NCBI RefSeq assembly: GCF_008274585.1
Contig: NZ_VTRT01000001.1
Coordinates: 558,001 to 622,000, forward strand
DNA: 64,000 nt
DNA from: Pedobacter sp. BS3
Lineage (GTDB): Bacteria > Bacteroidota > Bacteroidia > Sphingobacteriales > Sphingobacteriaceae
Direction: 5' to 3'
Every line of letters starts with the position of its first letter. Positions within the stretch are counted from its first letter, which is position 1. The notes beneath the pieces are model-generated. The model ran no database searches, was not told where the DNA came from, and saw only the letters and a list, made by a program, of their open reading frames with translations. The position numbers were made by a program, and so were the translations under genes. This document shows, one piece after another, positions 8,324-16,491 of the stretch.

Positions 8324-8630
8324 TCAGAACCAGAAAGGGACATATTTTGCGTATTTTTTCGATTTATTTTCTGTATCATAATCTTTAATTAGACCTGCCT
8401 GAATGGTTTCAGAAATAATACGTGAAGCCATAGAATAGTTTTGTTCATCAATCCCAAACCTTTCTCTTTGGTAATTTCTATCCGATTGCTAAAAATCTCT
8501 ACCATTGGCGAACTACCTTTGACGGCAAAATCCTGATGTATGATCGCATTAGCAACCAATTCACGGATAGCTAAAAGCGGATATAACGAAACTCTTTTCC
8601 GCAATGCCCTGTCTATTATTTCGTTCTAAG
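8324..8630 (-). pseudogene. Remnant of an AlbA_2/AAA_4-type ATP-binding protein (C-terminal half)
   Basis: The fragment reads NEIIDRALRKRVSLYPLLA and IRELVANAIIHQDF, then SSPMVEIFSNRIEITK, which is the GHKL-like C-terminal part of the 'divergent AAA-4 / putative DNA-binding' family. After a frameshift near 8450 it continues in another frame as SRIISETIQAGLIKDYD and KKYAKYVPFWF before a stop at 8324. The N-terminal half and a middle piece are missing. Genes of this family often sit inside type I restriction-modification operons, which matches the HsdR remnant next door. It is not expected to be functional. Confidence 0.7.
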
Positions 8631-8754
8631 TATACCCCTAAAGTTAATAAACTTTATTACTTTCCCTACGTCCTAAAAACGGAGTTTAATTATGAAGGTT
8701 TGAATCAATTAAGTATATGTAATATTAGGAATTTTTCCATTTGTAGAACATAAA

Positions 8755-8780
8755 AAAGCCTCAACTATCGTTGAAGCTTT
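8755..8780 (-). terminator. Terminator of tRNA-Arg
   Basis: AAAGC-TCAAC and GTTGA-GCTTT pair around TATC with one mismatch, and on the minus strand the stem runs into a T-rich tract. It starts 7 bases past the tRNA 3' end. Confidence 0.75.
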
Positions 8781-8786
8781 GCTAAG

Positions 8787-8858
8787 TAGCCCCGACGGGA
8801 ATCGAACCCATATCTAAAGTTTAGGAAACTTCTATTCTATCCGTTGAACTACAGGGCC
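8787..8858 (-). tRNA. tRNA-Arg (anticodon CCU)
   Basis: The minus strand folds as a 72-base cloverleaf. Acceptor GGCCCTG pairs with CGGGGCT (with G-U pairs at the ends), the anticodon stem GAAGT/ACTTT holds the loop TTCCTAA giving anticodon CCT, and the T arm is ATGGG-TTCGATT-CCCGT. CCA is not encoded. It reads AGG codons. The decayed restriction locus lies immediately on its 3' side, the usual side for integrations at tRNA genes. Confidence 0.92.
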
Positions 8859-8882
8859 GGAATCAGGTCAGGTATTATTAAA

Positions 8883-10943
8883 TTACCTCACCACGCTGCC
8901 TGCTTCAAATTTTTCGGCAGGCTGCACAAAAGTAAGTTTTCCTTCCGAATTTTCTGCCATCAAAATCATCCCCTGCGATAAAATGCCTTTTATCTCCCGT
9001 GGCTCCAGGTTGACCAGGATGCTTACCTGTTGCCCGACGATGGTTTCGGGAGCATAGTATTCAGCTATACCCGATACCACAGTACGTTGGTCTATCCCGG
9101 TATCAATAGTGAGTTTGAGCAGCTTTTTAGTTTTAGCTACCTTCTCAGCAGTCAAAATGGTTCCCACCCGGATGTCCATGCTGGTAAACTGCTCATAACT
9201 AATATTGGCCTTTGCCGGAGCTGTCGATTGACTTACTGCCGCAGCATTTGCCCGCTCTTTCAGCTTGTTAAGCTGAGCCTCGATGACGCTGTCTTCTACT
9301 TTTTCAAATAATAGTTCCGCTTGTCCCAGGCTATGACCATCTTCAAACCAAACCGGGGTATTATAATCTACGCTATCGCGGTTGATATGGAGCATCGCGA
9401 AAATCTTCTTTGCAGAAAATGGTAAAAAAGGCTGCATCAGCACGCCAAGATGTCCGATAATGTGCAGGCAATTTTGCAGCACTTCACGGGTTTGCTCCGG
9501 GTCAGTTTTATACAATTTCCAGGGTTCCTTCTCGGTCAGGTAACGATTGCCTAAACGGGCAACATCCATTACGGCCGCCAGCGCCTGCCTGAATTTGTAT
9601 GAACCAATGCTTTCTTCAACTTCGGTATAAGCTTTAGCGATATCGCTCTTTACCAGTTCATCCGTTATATGCGCACTTGTACCCGAAACTTTACCCTCAA
9701 AATACTTATGCATCAGTACCATTACCCGGTTTACAAAATTCCCTAAAATGGCCACCAGCTCATTGTTTACCCGAGCCTGGTAATCTTTCCAGGTAAACTC
9801 ACTATCAGAAGTTTCGGGAAGGATAGAAGTCAGCACATAGCGCAGCTCATCCTGCTTGCCCGGAAAATCCTGCAAATACTCATGCAGCCAAACAGCATGG
9901 TTCCGCGATGTGGAAAGCTTCTCGCCCTCCAGGTTTAGAAACTCGTTAGCCGGTATATTCTCGGGGAGGATATAGTCGCCATGCGCATGTAAAATCGACG
10001 GGAACGTAATGCAATGGAAAACAATGTTGTCTTTACCGATAAAATGAATCAGGCAGGAATTATCGGCCTCGTTGGGTTGCTTCTTCCAGTATTTTTCCCA
10101 ATCCTTACCCTTATCCAGCGCCCATTGCTTGGTAGATGAGATATAGCCGATAGGCGCATCGAGCCACACGTATAATTTTTTACCCTTGGCCTCGTCCAGC
10201 GGAACATCTACTCCCCAATCCAAATCGCGGGTCATGGAACGGGCCTGCAAGCCTTGTTTCAGCCATGAGCTGCACTGCCCGTACACATTCGGCTTCAGCT
10301 TATCCTTTTTGCCTTCCAGCAACCATTTTTCCAGCCAGGGCTGATACTTATCTAACGGAAGATACCAGTGTTTGGTAGGGCGCAGTACCGGTGTTTTTCC
10401 GCTCAATGTGGATTTCGGGTTAATTAAATCGGTAGGATTTAACGATGTGCCGCATTTTTCGCACTGGTCGCCATAGGCATTTTCATTACCACAATGCGGA
10501 CAGGTACCGGTAATGTAGCGGTCGGCCAGGAACTGGTCAAACTCCGCATCATAATATTGCTCCGAGAACTTCTCAACAAACTCACCTTTATGATACAGGT
10601 TCAGGAAAAACTCTTTAGACGTTTCGTGATGAATAGCGGCCGAAGTACGATGATAAAAATCAAAGGCAATACCAAACTCCTCAAAGCTGTTCTTTATCTG
10701 CTGATGATATTTATCAATGATCTGCTGCGGCGTTGTGCCCTCTTTTTTGGCTTTTATCGTGATAGCGGCGCCATGTTCATCCGAGCCGCATATATACACT
10801 ACATCTTTACCTTTTAAACGCAGGTAACGCACAAAAATATCAGCCGGAATATAAGCGCCTGCCAGATGGCCGATATGCAGGGGGCCGTTGGCATAAGGCA
10901 AAGCCGAAGTGATGGTATATCGTTTATAAAGCTCCTGTTTCAA
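8883..10943 (-). CDS. metG: Methionyl-tRNA synthetase with C-terminal tRNA-binding domain
   Basis: A class I aminoacyl-tRNA synthetase that charges tRNA-Met. HIGH is at residues 23-26 (PLHIGH), the KMSKS loop reads KLSTS at 342-346, and a zinc knuckle is formed by Cys148, Cys151, Cys161 and Cys164 (CPHC...CEKC). From about residue 575 a Trbp111-like tRNA-binding domain follows ([15 protein letters not shown]...). 686 residues and this architecture match the long MetG1-type enzyme. It sits alone between tRNA-Arg and a nucleotidyltransferase pair on the same strand; 24 bases separate it from the latter. Confidence 0.97.
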   Translation of the reverse strand: MKQELYKRYTITSALPYANGPLHIGHLAGAYIPADIFVRYLRLKGKDVVYICGSDEHGAAITIKAKKEGTTPQQIIDKYHQQIKNSFEEFGIAFDFYHRTSAAIHHETSKEFFLNLYHKGEFVEKFSEQYYDAEFDQFLADRYITGTCPHCGNENAYGDQCEKCGTSLNPTDLINPKSTLSGKTPVLRPTKHWYLPLDKYQPWLEKWLLEGKKDKLKPNVYGQCSSWLKQGLQARSMTRDLDWGVDVPLDEAKGKKLYVWLDAPIGYISSTKQWALDKGKDWEKYWKKQPNEADNSCLIHFIGKDNIVFHCITFPSILHAHGDYILPENIPANEFLNLEGEKLSTSRNHAVWLHEYLQDFPGKQDELRYVLTSILPETSDSEFTWKDYQARVNNELVAILGNFVNRVMVLMHKYFEGKVSGTSAHITDELVKSDIAKAYTEVEESIGSYKFRQALAAVMDVARLGNRYLTEKEPWKLYKTDPEQTREVLQNCLHIIGHLGVLMQPFLPFSAKKIFAMLHINRDSVDYNTPVWFEDGHSLGQAELLFEKVEDSVIEAQLNKLKERANAAAVSQSTAPAKANISYEQFTSMDIRVGTILTAEKVAKTKKLLKLTIDTGIDQRTVVSGIAEYYAPETIVGQQVSILVNLEPREIKGILSQGMILMAENSEGKLTFVQPAEKFEAGSVVR

Positions 10944-10967
10944 TGTATATAAATTATCGTCCTAATA

Positions 10968-11429
10968 TCAATTTTTATTCTTTTTTTGCTTCTGTAAATC
11001 TTTTACGTCGCTAATATCTATCAGCCTGGCACTTGATTGCTTATTGGTAATTAAATCGCCAAGACCGATATAATGTGCCTTAGTACCCTCCAATTCAATA
11101 GTAAGTTTTTTGGAATAGGCGTCCGGAAATTTTATACCATCAATACTTGTTAATATATCAATTCGCAAAGGCGGATACCCAATTTGATTTATCAGATTCT
11201 CCTTTAAAAAATCTTCTTTCCGGAACCCTAAAGAAGAAAATCCGAAGTCTTTTATAACCAATAACATTTTTTCGGCATTAGCATCAGAAATATCTATCCA
11301 AATATCAAGGTCTCCGGTATATCTGGGCTTACCATGAAATGCCATAGCATATCCGCCTACTATCAGATAATCAACTTCATATTTATTTAATAATTTTATA
11401 AAATCCTCGAAATCGGGAGATAATATCAT
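10968..11429 (-). CDS. Nucleotidyltransferase-fold protein (MNT/AbiEii-like), putative toxin of a TA pair
   Basis: 153 residues. VDYLIVGGYAMAFHGKPRYTGDLDIWID carries the GG...(T)xDxDxxID signature of the minimal nucleotidyltransferase fold, with the two metal-binding aspartates in GDLDIWID. Proteins like this include AbiEii-type toxins, which transfer nucleotides to tRNA, and antitoxins of the MNT/HEPN kind. Its start overlaps the small upstream gene by four bases (ATGA), the usual layout of a toxin-antitoxin cassette. The tail is lysine-rich (KQKKNKN). Toxin activity is inference. Confidence 0.7.
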   Translation of the reverse strand: MILSPDFEDFIKLLNKYEVDYLIVGGYAMAFHGKPRYTGDLDIWIDISDANAEKMLLVIKDFGFSSLGFRKEDFLKENLINQIGYPPLRIDILTSIDGIKFPDAYSKKLTIELEGTKAHYIGLGDLITNKQSSARLIDISDVKDLQKQKKNKN

Positions 11430-11623
11430 TTTTTCATTTTTAACCGGACAATATGGCTCCTATCCATCCGCTCTCCCGGAGATAAGTTTTGATGTATAAG
11501 AAATGTTACAGCGGCAATCCTTTCTTGTGGAGATTTAGAAAGCCAATACTGCATGTCCTCAAAAGACTGATCATAATCTTTGAGATTTACTTTTTTGACC
11601 GTTCTGCTTATTTTTCTCTCCAT
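11426..11623 (-). CDS. Small protein paired with the nucleotidyltransferase (putative antitoxin)
   Basis: The start is placed at the ATG at 11623 (MERKISRTVKKVNLKDYD...) because a -7 promoter box overlaps the longer in-frame start at 11650. The resulting protein has 65 residues, is basic, and contains SFEDMQYWLSKSPQERI and SPGERMDRSHIVRLKMKK. I recall this small family as a companion of Bacteroidetes nucleotidyltransferase genes, but know no experiment on it. It overlaps the downstream gene by four bases, so the two are co-translated. Confidence 0.65.
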   Translation of the reverse strand: MERKISRTVKKVNLKDYDQSFEDMQYWLSKSPQERIAAVTFLIHQNLSPGERMDRSHIVRLKMKK

Positions 11624-11647
11624 TATAAAATGGCAATTATTATCTTG

Positions 11648-11655
11648 CAAAGATA
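11648..11655 (-). promoter_or_regulatory. -7 box before the nucleotidyltransferase pair
   Basis: TATCTTTG on the minus strand matches TAnnTTTG exactly and lies 25 bases before the chosen ATG at 11623. No clear TTTG is seen at the -33 position. Confidence 0.5.
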
Positions 11656-11707
11656 TTCAATTTGCCTCATTGAAGATTGAAATTAAAGATAAAAAATCAG
11701 ATAAAGG

Positions 11708-12601
11708 ATGATCGCTCCTCCATATCTAAAACAAGGCGATAAAATTGCCATCACCTGCCCGGCAAAAAAATTGCCCGGGCCTATTGATGCGGCAGTGGCC
11801 CTGTTACAATCATGGGATTTAGAAGTAGTGCTGGGTGAAACCGTAACCGCTTCGTATCATCAATATGCCGGAGATGACGAGCTGCGCACCCGTGATTTGC
11901 AGCGTTTCCTGAATGATACCTCCGTTAAAGCGATTATTGCGGCACGAGGCGGCTATGGCACCATCCGTATCATTGACCGCCTGGATTTCTCAACTTTTCA
12001 GAAACGCCCTAAATGGATTGCCGGTTTCAGCGATATTACCGTTCTGCATAGTCACATTCATGCCAATTTTTCTATACAAACCATCCACGGACAGATGCCG
12101 CTGAATGTTCCGGATGCGACTAAAGTTTCGCTGCATACCCTGCGTAAAGCCTTGTTTGGCGAAGAGCTTCATTATACCTGTAAGAGCAATAAGCTGAATA
12201 GAATTGGTAAAGCAACCGGACAACTCATCGGCGGCAATCTTACCTTGCTGATGATATTAGATGGCTCTGTTTCTGAAATGGATTTTACCGGCAAAATTTT
12301 GTTTATTGAAGATGTAGGCGAATACCTGTATTCCATTGACCGGATGCTCTGGCATTTAAAACGGGCGGGCAAGCTATCACAACTGGCCGGCTTGGTGGTA
12401 GGTGGATTTACCGCCTGCAAAGATAACGATGTTCCGTTTGGCTTAACAGCCGAAGAAATTATTGCCGAACATGTACAGGAATTTGATTTCCCGGTAGCCT
12501 TTCATTTCCCTGCCGGACATATTGATAATAACCATGCCCTGATATTCGGTAAAACGGTAACACTCCGGGTAGATGCCCGGAACGTATTGCTAACCTATTA
12601 A
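11708..12601 (+). CDS. LD-carboxypeptidase (peptidase family S66)
   Basis: A cytoplasmic murein tetrapeptide carboxypeptidase that removes the terminal D-Ala of recycled peptidoglycan peptides. The S66 fold signatures are present: ARGGYG, the nucleophile Ser in GFSDIT, the catalytic Glu in LFIEDVGEYLYSIDR, and the catalytic His in PAGHIDNN. No signal peptide is seen, agreeing with a cytoplasmic recycling role. 297 residues is normal. It is monocistronic, between the nucleotidyltransferase pair and the convergent AraC gene. Confidence 0.9.
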   Translation: MIAPPYLKQGDKIAITCPAKKLPGPIDAAVALLQSWDLEVVLGETVTASYHQYAGDDELRTRDLQRFLNDTSVKAIIAARGGYGTIRIIDRLDFSTFQKRPKWIAGFSDITVLHSHIHANFSIQTIHGQMPLNVPDATKVSLHTLRKALFGEELHYTCKSNKLNRIGKATGQLIGGNLTLLMILDGSVSEMDFTGKILFIEDVGEYLYSIDRMLWHLKRAGKLSQLAGLVVGGFTACKDNDVPFGLTAEEIIAEHVQEFDFPVAFHFPAGHIDNNHALIFGKTVTLRVDARNVLLTY

Positions 12602-12662
12602 GCCTCTCCTTGTCTTGTTTCTTGCTTCTATGCTCTTGTTTCTGAATTAACCATCAGCCCCG

Positions 12663-13640
12663 TCACCTGCCAACCTTACTGGGCAGCATGTTAAACTTCT
12701 TCTTAAAAGCCGCGGTAAAATGGTGCTGGTTTTTGTAACCCACGGCTTCGGCAACCTCGCCAACGGTTTTTCCCTGTTGAAGCAGAGCATAAGCCTTTTC
12801 CATTCGCAGCTCAAACAGATATCCGAAAACCGTATTGCCAAATACACTTTTAAACCCTTTTTTCAGCTTAAAATCATTCAGTCCGCTTTTTCGGGCCAGC
12901 TCTATCAGCGAGCAGGGCGATTGTATATTTTGTTCGATAATACTTTTGGCAAGATATAATTTCTCAACATCATCGGCATCGGTAACACGCTGCTCTGCTT
13001 CCAGTCGCCCCAACTGTAACGATAGCAGCTCTAATACCTTTGCCTCCAGGAAAATGCGCCTGGCAGATGCCTGCTGACCGGCATTCAGTATGGCATGGAT
13101 AATCTCCCGCGAACGCGAAGTGACCGGCCCGCTGTCTGCTACAAGCTCCAATAATATTTGGCCTTTGTCCGGCAGCTTTTTTAAATAGTTGTTAGCTAAG
13201 CAAACCCAAAAAACCTGTACCGGTTGCTTCATATAGAATTTCAGATCTAACGGACAGTCTGAAAAAGTATAATAACGGTCGTTCTTTAAAATAATATCCG
13301 GCTTACCTTCCGGCGATAAGGCCAGCGAACCTTCCAATACAAAAAGCATCAGCCAGCACACCTGTGTACACTGTGCAAGCCACCAGCTTTTTTGTTCAGG
13401 CTTAAACCGGCATCCGGTCAGGCAAACGCCATCAAACCATATCTCATTCACATCGATCTCACCGTTAATACCTTCCGTATTACGCTCTTCCAGGTATCCC
13501 TCACAGCTAAATGCTGCAGGATACTCCAGTTCCAAAAGCAGCGGGTTATCAATCGAGCCAAATGTCAGACGCATAGAAAATCCGTTAAACGTTGTTTTAA
13601 ATCCGTATGTCGTTAACCCCGGCATACAAACAGGCTGCAA
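12663..13640 (-). CDS. AraC family transcriptional regulator, divergent from the heme uptake operon
   Basis: The C-terminal 100 residues form the double helix-turn-helix of AraC proteins: SLIELARKSGLNDFKLKKGFKSVFGNTVFGYL, then VGEVAEAVGYKNQHHFTAAFKKKFNMLPS. The N-terminal 220 residues lack a recognisable cupin signature and are probably the ligand-sensing part, as in PchR/YqhC-type iron regulators. The gene starts 33 bases from the TonB-dependent receptor on the other strand, so it probably controls the hmu operon and itself. The start could also be the Met at 13577 (MRLTFGSIDN), which would free more promoter space. Confidence 0.85.
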   Translation of the reverse strand: MQPVCMPGLTTYGFKTTFNGFSMRLTFGSIDNPLLLELEYPAAFSCEGYLEERNTEGINGEIDVNEIWFDGVCLTGCRFKPEQKSWWLAQCTQVCWLMLFVLEGSLALSPEGKPDIILKNDRYYTFSDCPLDLKFYMKQPVQVFWVCLANNYLKKLPDKGQILLELVADSGPVTSRSREIIHAILNAGQQASARRIFLEAKVLELLSLQLGRLEAEQRVTDADDVEKLYLAKSIIEQNIQSPCSLIELARKSGLNDFKLKKGFKSVFGNTVFGYLFELRMEKAYALLQQGKTVGEVAEAVGYKNQHHFTAAFKKKFNMLPSKVGR

Positions 13641-13641
13641 A

Positions 13642-13673
13642 TTTGCATCATTATTTGTAATTAGTCTAAATAA
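13642..13673. promoter_or_regulatory. Divergent promoter/operator of the heme locus
   Basis: Only 33 bases separate the two start codons. TTTG at 13642-13645 could be a -33 element for the receptor gene. An imperfect palindrome at 13651-13673 (TTATTT...AAATAA arms, 23 bases) abuts the receptor ATG and may be the binding site of the AraC regulator or of Fur. If this is the promoter, the receptor mRNA would be nearly leaderless. Confidence 0.4.
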
Positions 13674-15788
13674 ATGCTAAAATTTATTTTTTGCCTGGTT
13701 CTTCTGATCCCTTCGCTAGCAAATGCGCAGGTAAATACCGACAGTGTTTCGGCTGGCACAGACAGCGTGAAAATTAACCAGCTTAAAGAGGTGGTAGTTA
13801 CTGCTACGCAGACAGAAAAGAATCCCATGCAGGTTCCACTGCCCGTAAGTCAAATCAGCGGACAGGAAATCCGTAACCGTGGACTGGTGCGCCTGAACGA
13901 AATTTTAGCCGAGCAAACCGGGCTGGCTGTATTGCCCGACGCACACGGCCAGGGAGTGCAAATGCAGGGTTTCAGCCCCGACTATACCATGATAATGATT
14001 GACGGCTTACCGCTCATTGGTCGCACAACCGGCATTCTGGAGCTTTCGCGAATTACCACCAACAATGTAGATAAAATAGAAATTGTAAAAGGTCCGGTTT
14101 CTTCGCTATACGGCAGCGAGGCAATGGCCGGGGTCATCAATATCATAACGGCTACACCGCAGCCCGGCGTATCCGGCAGCTTTTCCAGCCGTTATGGAAC
14201 AAACAATACCGCCGACCTGTCGCTTAGTGCAGGTTACGGAAATGAAAAGCTTACGGCATCCGGCTTTGTTAACCGCTACAGCAGCAGCGGATACAGCCTG
14301 CAACCGCAATCGGGCAGCCCTACCGTTTCGCCGTTTTATGGCTATACACTTAGCGGAAAAATGGCGTACAAATTAGGCCGTAATACCGATTTGAACTTAT
14401 CCATCCGTAATTACAACAACAACCAAACCGACCGGTATCTGGTAGATAGCCGCCAGGTTTCAGGCGATGGCTCTGAAAAAGATTTTAACCTGTCGCCATC
14501 GGTAATTCACCGCTTTTCTGAAAAATTAACAGGAACATTACGCCTCTACCGTTCAACCTATCGCACACAATCGGCCTTAAATTATACCGATGACCACACG
14601 CTTTACGATGAATCGTACTTCAACCAGGATTTTAACCGGGCAGAAATACAGGGCGATTATAAGTTGAACCGTACGCTGCGTTTAACATCCGGCGTTGGCG
14701 GACAATATGAGCAGGTAGAAGCCACCCGTTATGACCAGAAAGAATCATTTACTTCGGGGTATTTATATGCACAAGCCGACTGGTATCCGCTAAAAAAACT
14801 GAATGTAATAGCTGGTGGACGGTACGATGCGCATAGTGTGTATAAATCACAGTTCAGTCCGAAGCTGGCAGCAAGCTACAGCCTGTTTTCAAATAAGTTC
14901 GTGATACTGGCTTCGGCCGGAAAAGGATATAAAGCGCCGGATTTCAGGCAGTTGTATCTTGATTTCACCAATGCCGTTGTGGGATATACCGTGTTCGGGT
15001 ATGAGCAGGTAAAACCCGGCATTGCCCGGCTGCAGCAGGACGGACAGATACAAACCATTCTGGTTGACCCGGCATCGTTGAATAAGCTGAACGCCGAAAG
15101 CTCTACCGCTTACAATTTTGGTTACCGCTACAGCCCGTTCAAAAACCTGATGTGGACCGTCAACGCGTTTCGCAACAATATCAGCGACCTGATTGATTCA
15201 GAGCCTATCGCCATTAAAACCAACGGGCAATCGGTTTACTCTTATTCCAATATTTACAAAGTATACACCAGGGGTATTGAAACCGAAGTAAATTACCGTT
15301 TCTTTAAAAACTGGGCTGCCGCCGGAGGCTTTCAGTACCTGGAAGCTTATGATGAAAGCGTAGTTGACAAGATCAGGCAGAAACAGGTATTTGGTACAGA
15401 CCCTCAAACCCGTGAGGCTGTACGGGTTACCATGAGCGATTATGGCGGTCTGCTCAATCGCTCAAAATACATGGCCAATGTACGCCTTACCTACCAGGAA
15501 AATAAATACGGCTTGACCGCTTCGCTGCGGGCCATTTACCGGGGACGTTACGGCTTTTCGGATGCCGATGGCAATGGAATTGTAAACCGCGATGACGAGT
15601 ATGTAAAAGGTTACACGTTATTTAACGCATCGGTTTCAAAACTGCTCTTTAAAAAACGGTTATGCGCACAGCTTACCGCCGAGAACCTGTTCGATTATAA
15701 GGCTCCGCTTACCATCAGCAACCTGCCGGGAAGACTGCTTTACGCCGGCATTTCTTATCACTTTTCAAAAAATAACGTAAACAATTAA
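13674..15788 (+). CDS. TonB-dependent outer-membrane receptor, probably for heme
   Basis: A signal peptide (LKFIFCLVLLIPSLANAQ) is followed by a TonB box-like start (LKEVVVTATQTEKN), a plug domain to about residue 160 (IRNRGLVRLNEILAEQTG, IDGLPLIGR, IEIVKGPVSSLYGSEAMAGVINI) and a beta-barrel ending in an aromatic C-terminus (LLYAGISYHFSKN). 704 residues is the normal size of heme, siderophore or cobalamin receptors. Substrate assignment to heme rests on the next genes, which encode HmuY and a heme ABC transporter plus HmuS. KAPDFRQLYLDF resembles the FRAP region of heme receptors (tentative). The start was chosen for the signal peptide. Confidence 0.88.
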   Translation: MLKFIFCLVLLIPSLANAQVNTDSVSAGTDSVKINQLKEVVVTATQTEKNPMQVPLPVSQISGQEIRNRGLVRLNEILAEQTGLAVLPDAHGQGVQMQGFSPDYTMIMIDGLPLIGRTTGILELSRITTNNVDKIEIVKGPVSSLYGSEAMAGVINIITATPQPGVSGSFSSRYGTNNTADLSLSAGYGNEKLTASGFVNRYSSSGYSLQPQSGSPTVSPFYGYTLSGKMAYKLGRNTDLNLSIRNYNNNQTDRYLVDSRQVSGDGSEKDFNLSPSVIHRFSEKLTGTLRLYRSTYRTQSALNYTDDHTLYDESYFNQDFNRAEIQGDYKLNRTLRLTSGVGGQYEQVEATRYDQKESFTSGYLYAQADWYPLKKLNVIAGGRYDAHSVYKSQFSPKLAASYSLFSNKFVILASAGKGYKAPDFRQLYLDFTNAVVGYTVFGYEQVKPGIARLQQDGQIQTILVDPASLNKLNAESSTAYNFGYRYSPFKNLMWTVNAFRNNISDLIDSEPIAIKTNGQSVYSYSNIYKVYTRGIETEVNYRFFKNWAAAGGFQYLEAYDESVVDKIRQKQVFGTDPQTREAVRVTMSDYGGLLNRSKYMANVRLTYQENKYGLTASLRAIYRGRYGFSDADGNGIVNRDDEYVKGYTLFNASVSKLLFKKRLCAQLTAENLFDYKAPLTISNLPGRLLYAGISYHFSKNNVNN

Positions 15789-15801
15789 ACATAAAATAAC
15801 A

Positions 15802-16407
15802 ATGAACAAATTCAGAACACTTGCATTAGTACTTATCGGCAGCGTAACATTGCTGGCTGCCTGCAGTAAAGACAAAGACGACGCTCAGCCCGAAGAAAGC
15901 ACGCTTACCGTAAACCAGGTTAATGACCTTGACGGCTCTGCAGGCGATGTATATTACAGCCTGAGCACCAATTCACAGGTAACCGGAAATGATATACAAA
16001 CCAATAAATGGGATTTAAAATTTTCGGGTACTACCATTTATGTTAACAGCGGAACTTCCGGCCCCGGCACAACCCAGGCACAGGTTGTGAACAGCACATT
16101 TGCCGATTTAACCGTAGCGCCAACAAGCGGTTATAAAAGCGATTCGGCAACAGAAAAAGCCATTACCGGCTGGTATAACTACACCAACACCACAGAGCCG
16201 CAGCATGCTATTCTGATGGTTCCCGGAAAAATAATTGTAGTAAAAACCAGTACCGGTAAATACGCGAAGCTTGAAATGCAAAGCTATTACCTGGGAAATC
16301 CCGATACAACAACGTCCGCTTTCGCTGATTTAGCGACACGTCCGAAATCAAAAGTTTACACCTTCCGCTTTGTTTACCAGGCAGACGGAACAACAAACTT
16401 AAAATAA
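15802..16407 (+). CDS. hmuY: HmuY family heme-binding lipoprotein
   Basis: 201 residues with a lipoprotein signal (VLIGSVTLLAAC, Cys21) and the HmuY domain: DVYYSLSTN, NKWDLKFSGTTIYVNSG, GWYNYTN, ILMVPGKIIVVKTSTGKYAKLEMQSYY and YTFRFVYQ. In Porphyromonas, HmuY captures heme at the cell surface and passes it to the receptor HmuR. Whether the two axial histidines are conserved cannot be judged; the mature part holds a single obvious His (QHAILMV), so a different ligand set is likely. It follows the receptor by 13 bases. A terminator-like hairpin follows. Confidence 0.85.
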   Translation: MNKFRTLALVLIGSVTLLAACSKDKDDAQPEESTLTVNQVNDLDGSAGDVYYSLSTNSQVTGNDIQTNKWDLKFSGTTIYVNSGTSGPGTTQAQVVNSTFADLTVAPTSGYKSDSATEKAITGWYNYTNTTEPQHAILMVPGKIIVVKTSTGKYAKLEMQSYYLGNPDTTTSAFADLATRPKSKVYTFRFVYQADGTTNLK

Positions 16408-16442
16408 ATAAACGTACTCTATTGTTGGTTAATGGTGACTCC

Positions 16443-16476
16443 AGGTTCTGCCCATACCGGGCAGAACCTACTTTTT
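16443..16476 (+). terminator. Hairpin between hmuY and hmuT
   Basis: AGGTTCTGCCC (16443-16453) and GGGCAGAACCT (16459-16469) pair perfectly over 11 bases around ATACC, followed by a short T-run (ACTTTTTAAG). It lies inside the otherwise continuous heme locus and should lower transcription of the ABC and HmuS genes relative to receptor and HmuY. Confidence 0.75.
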
Positions 16477-16491
16477 AAGTAAATATCCAGA

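Noticed and set aside
11624-11650. Longer start for the nucleotidyltransferase partner
   Set aside because: The -7 box at 11648-11655 overlaps it.
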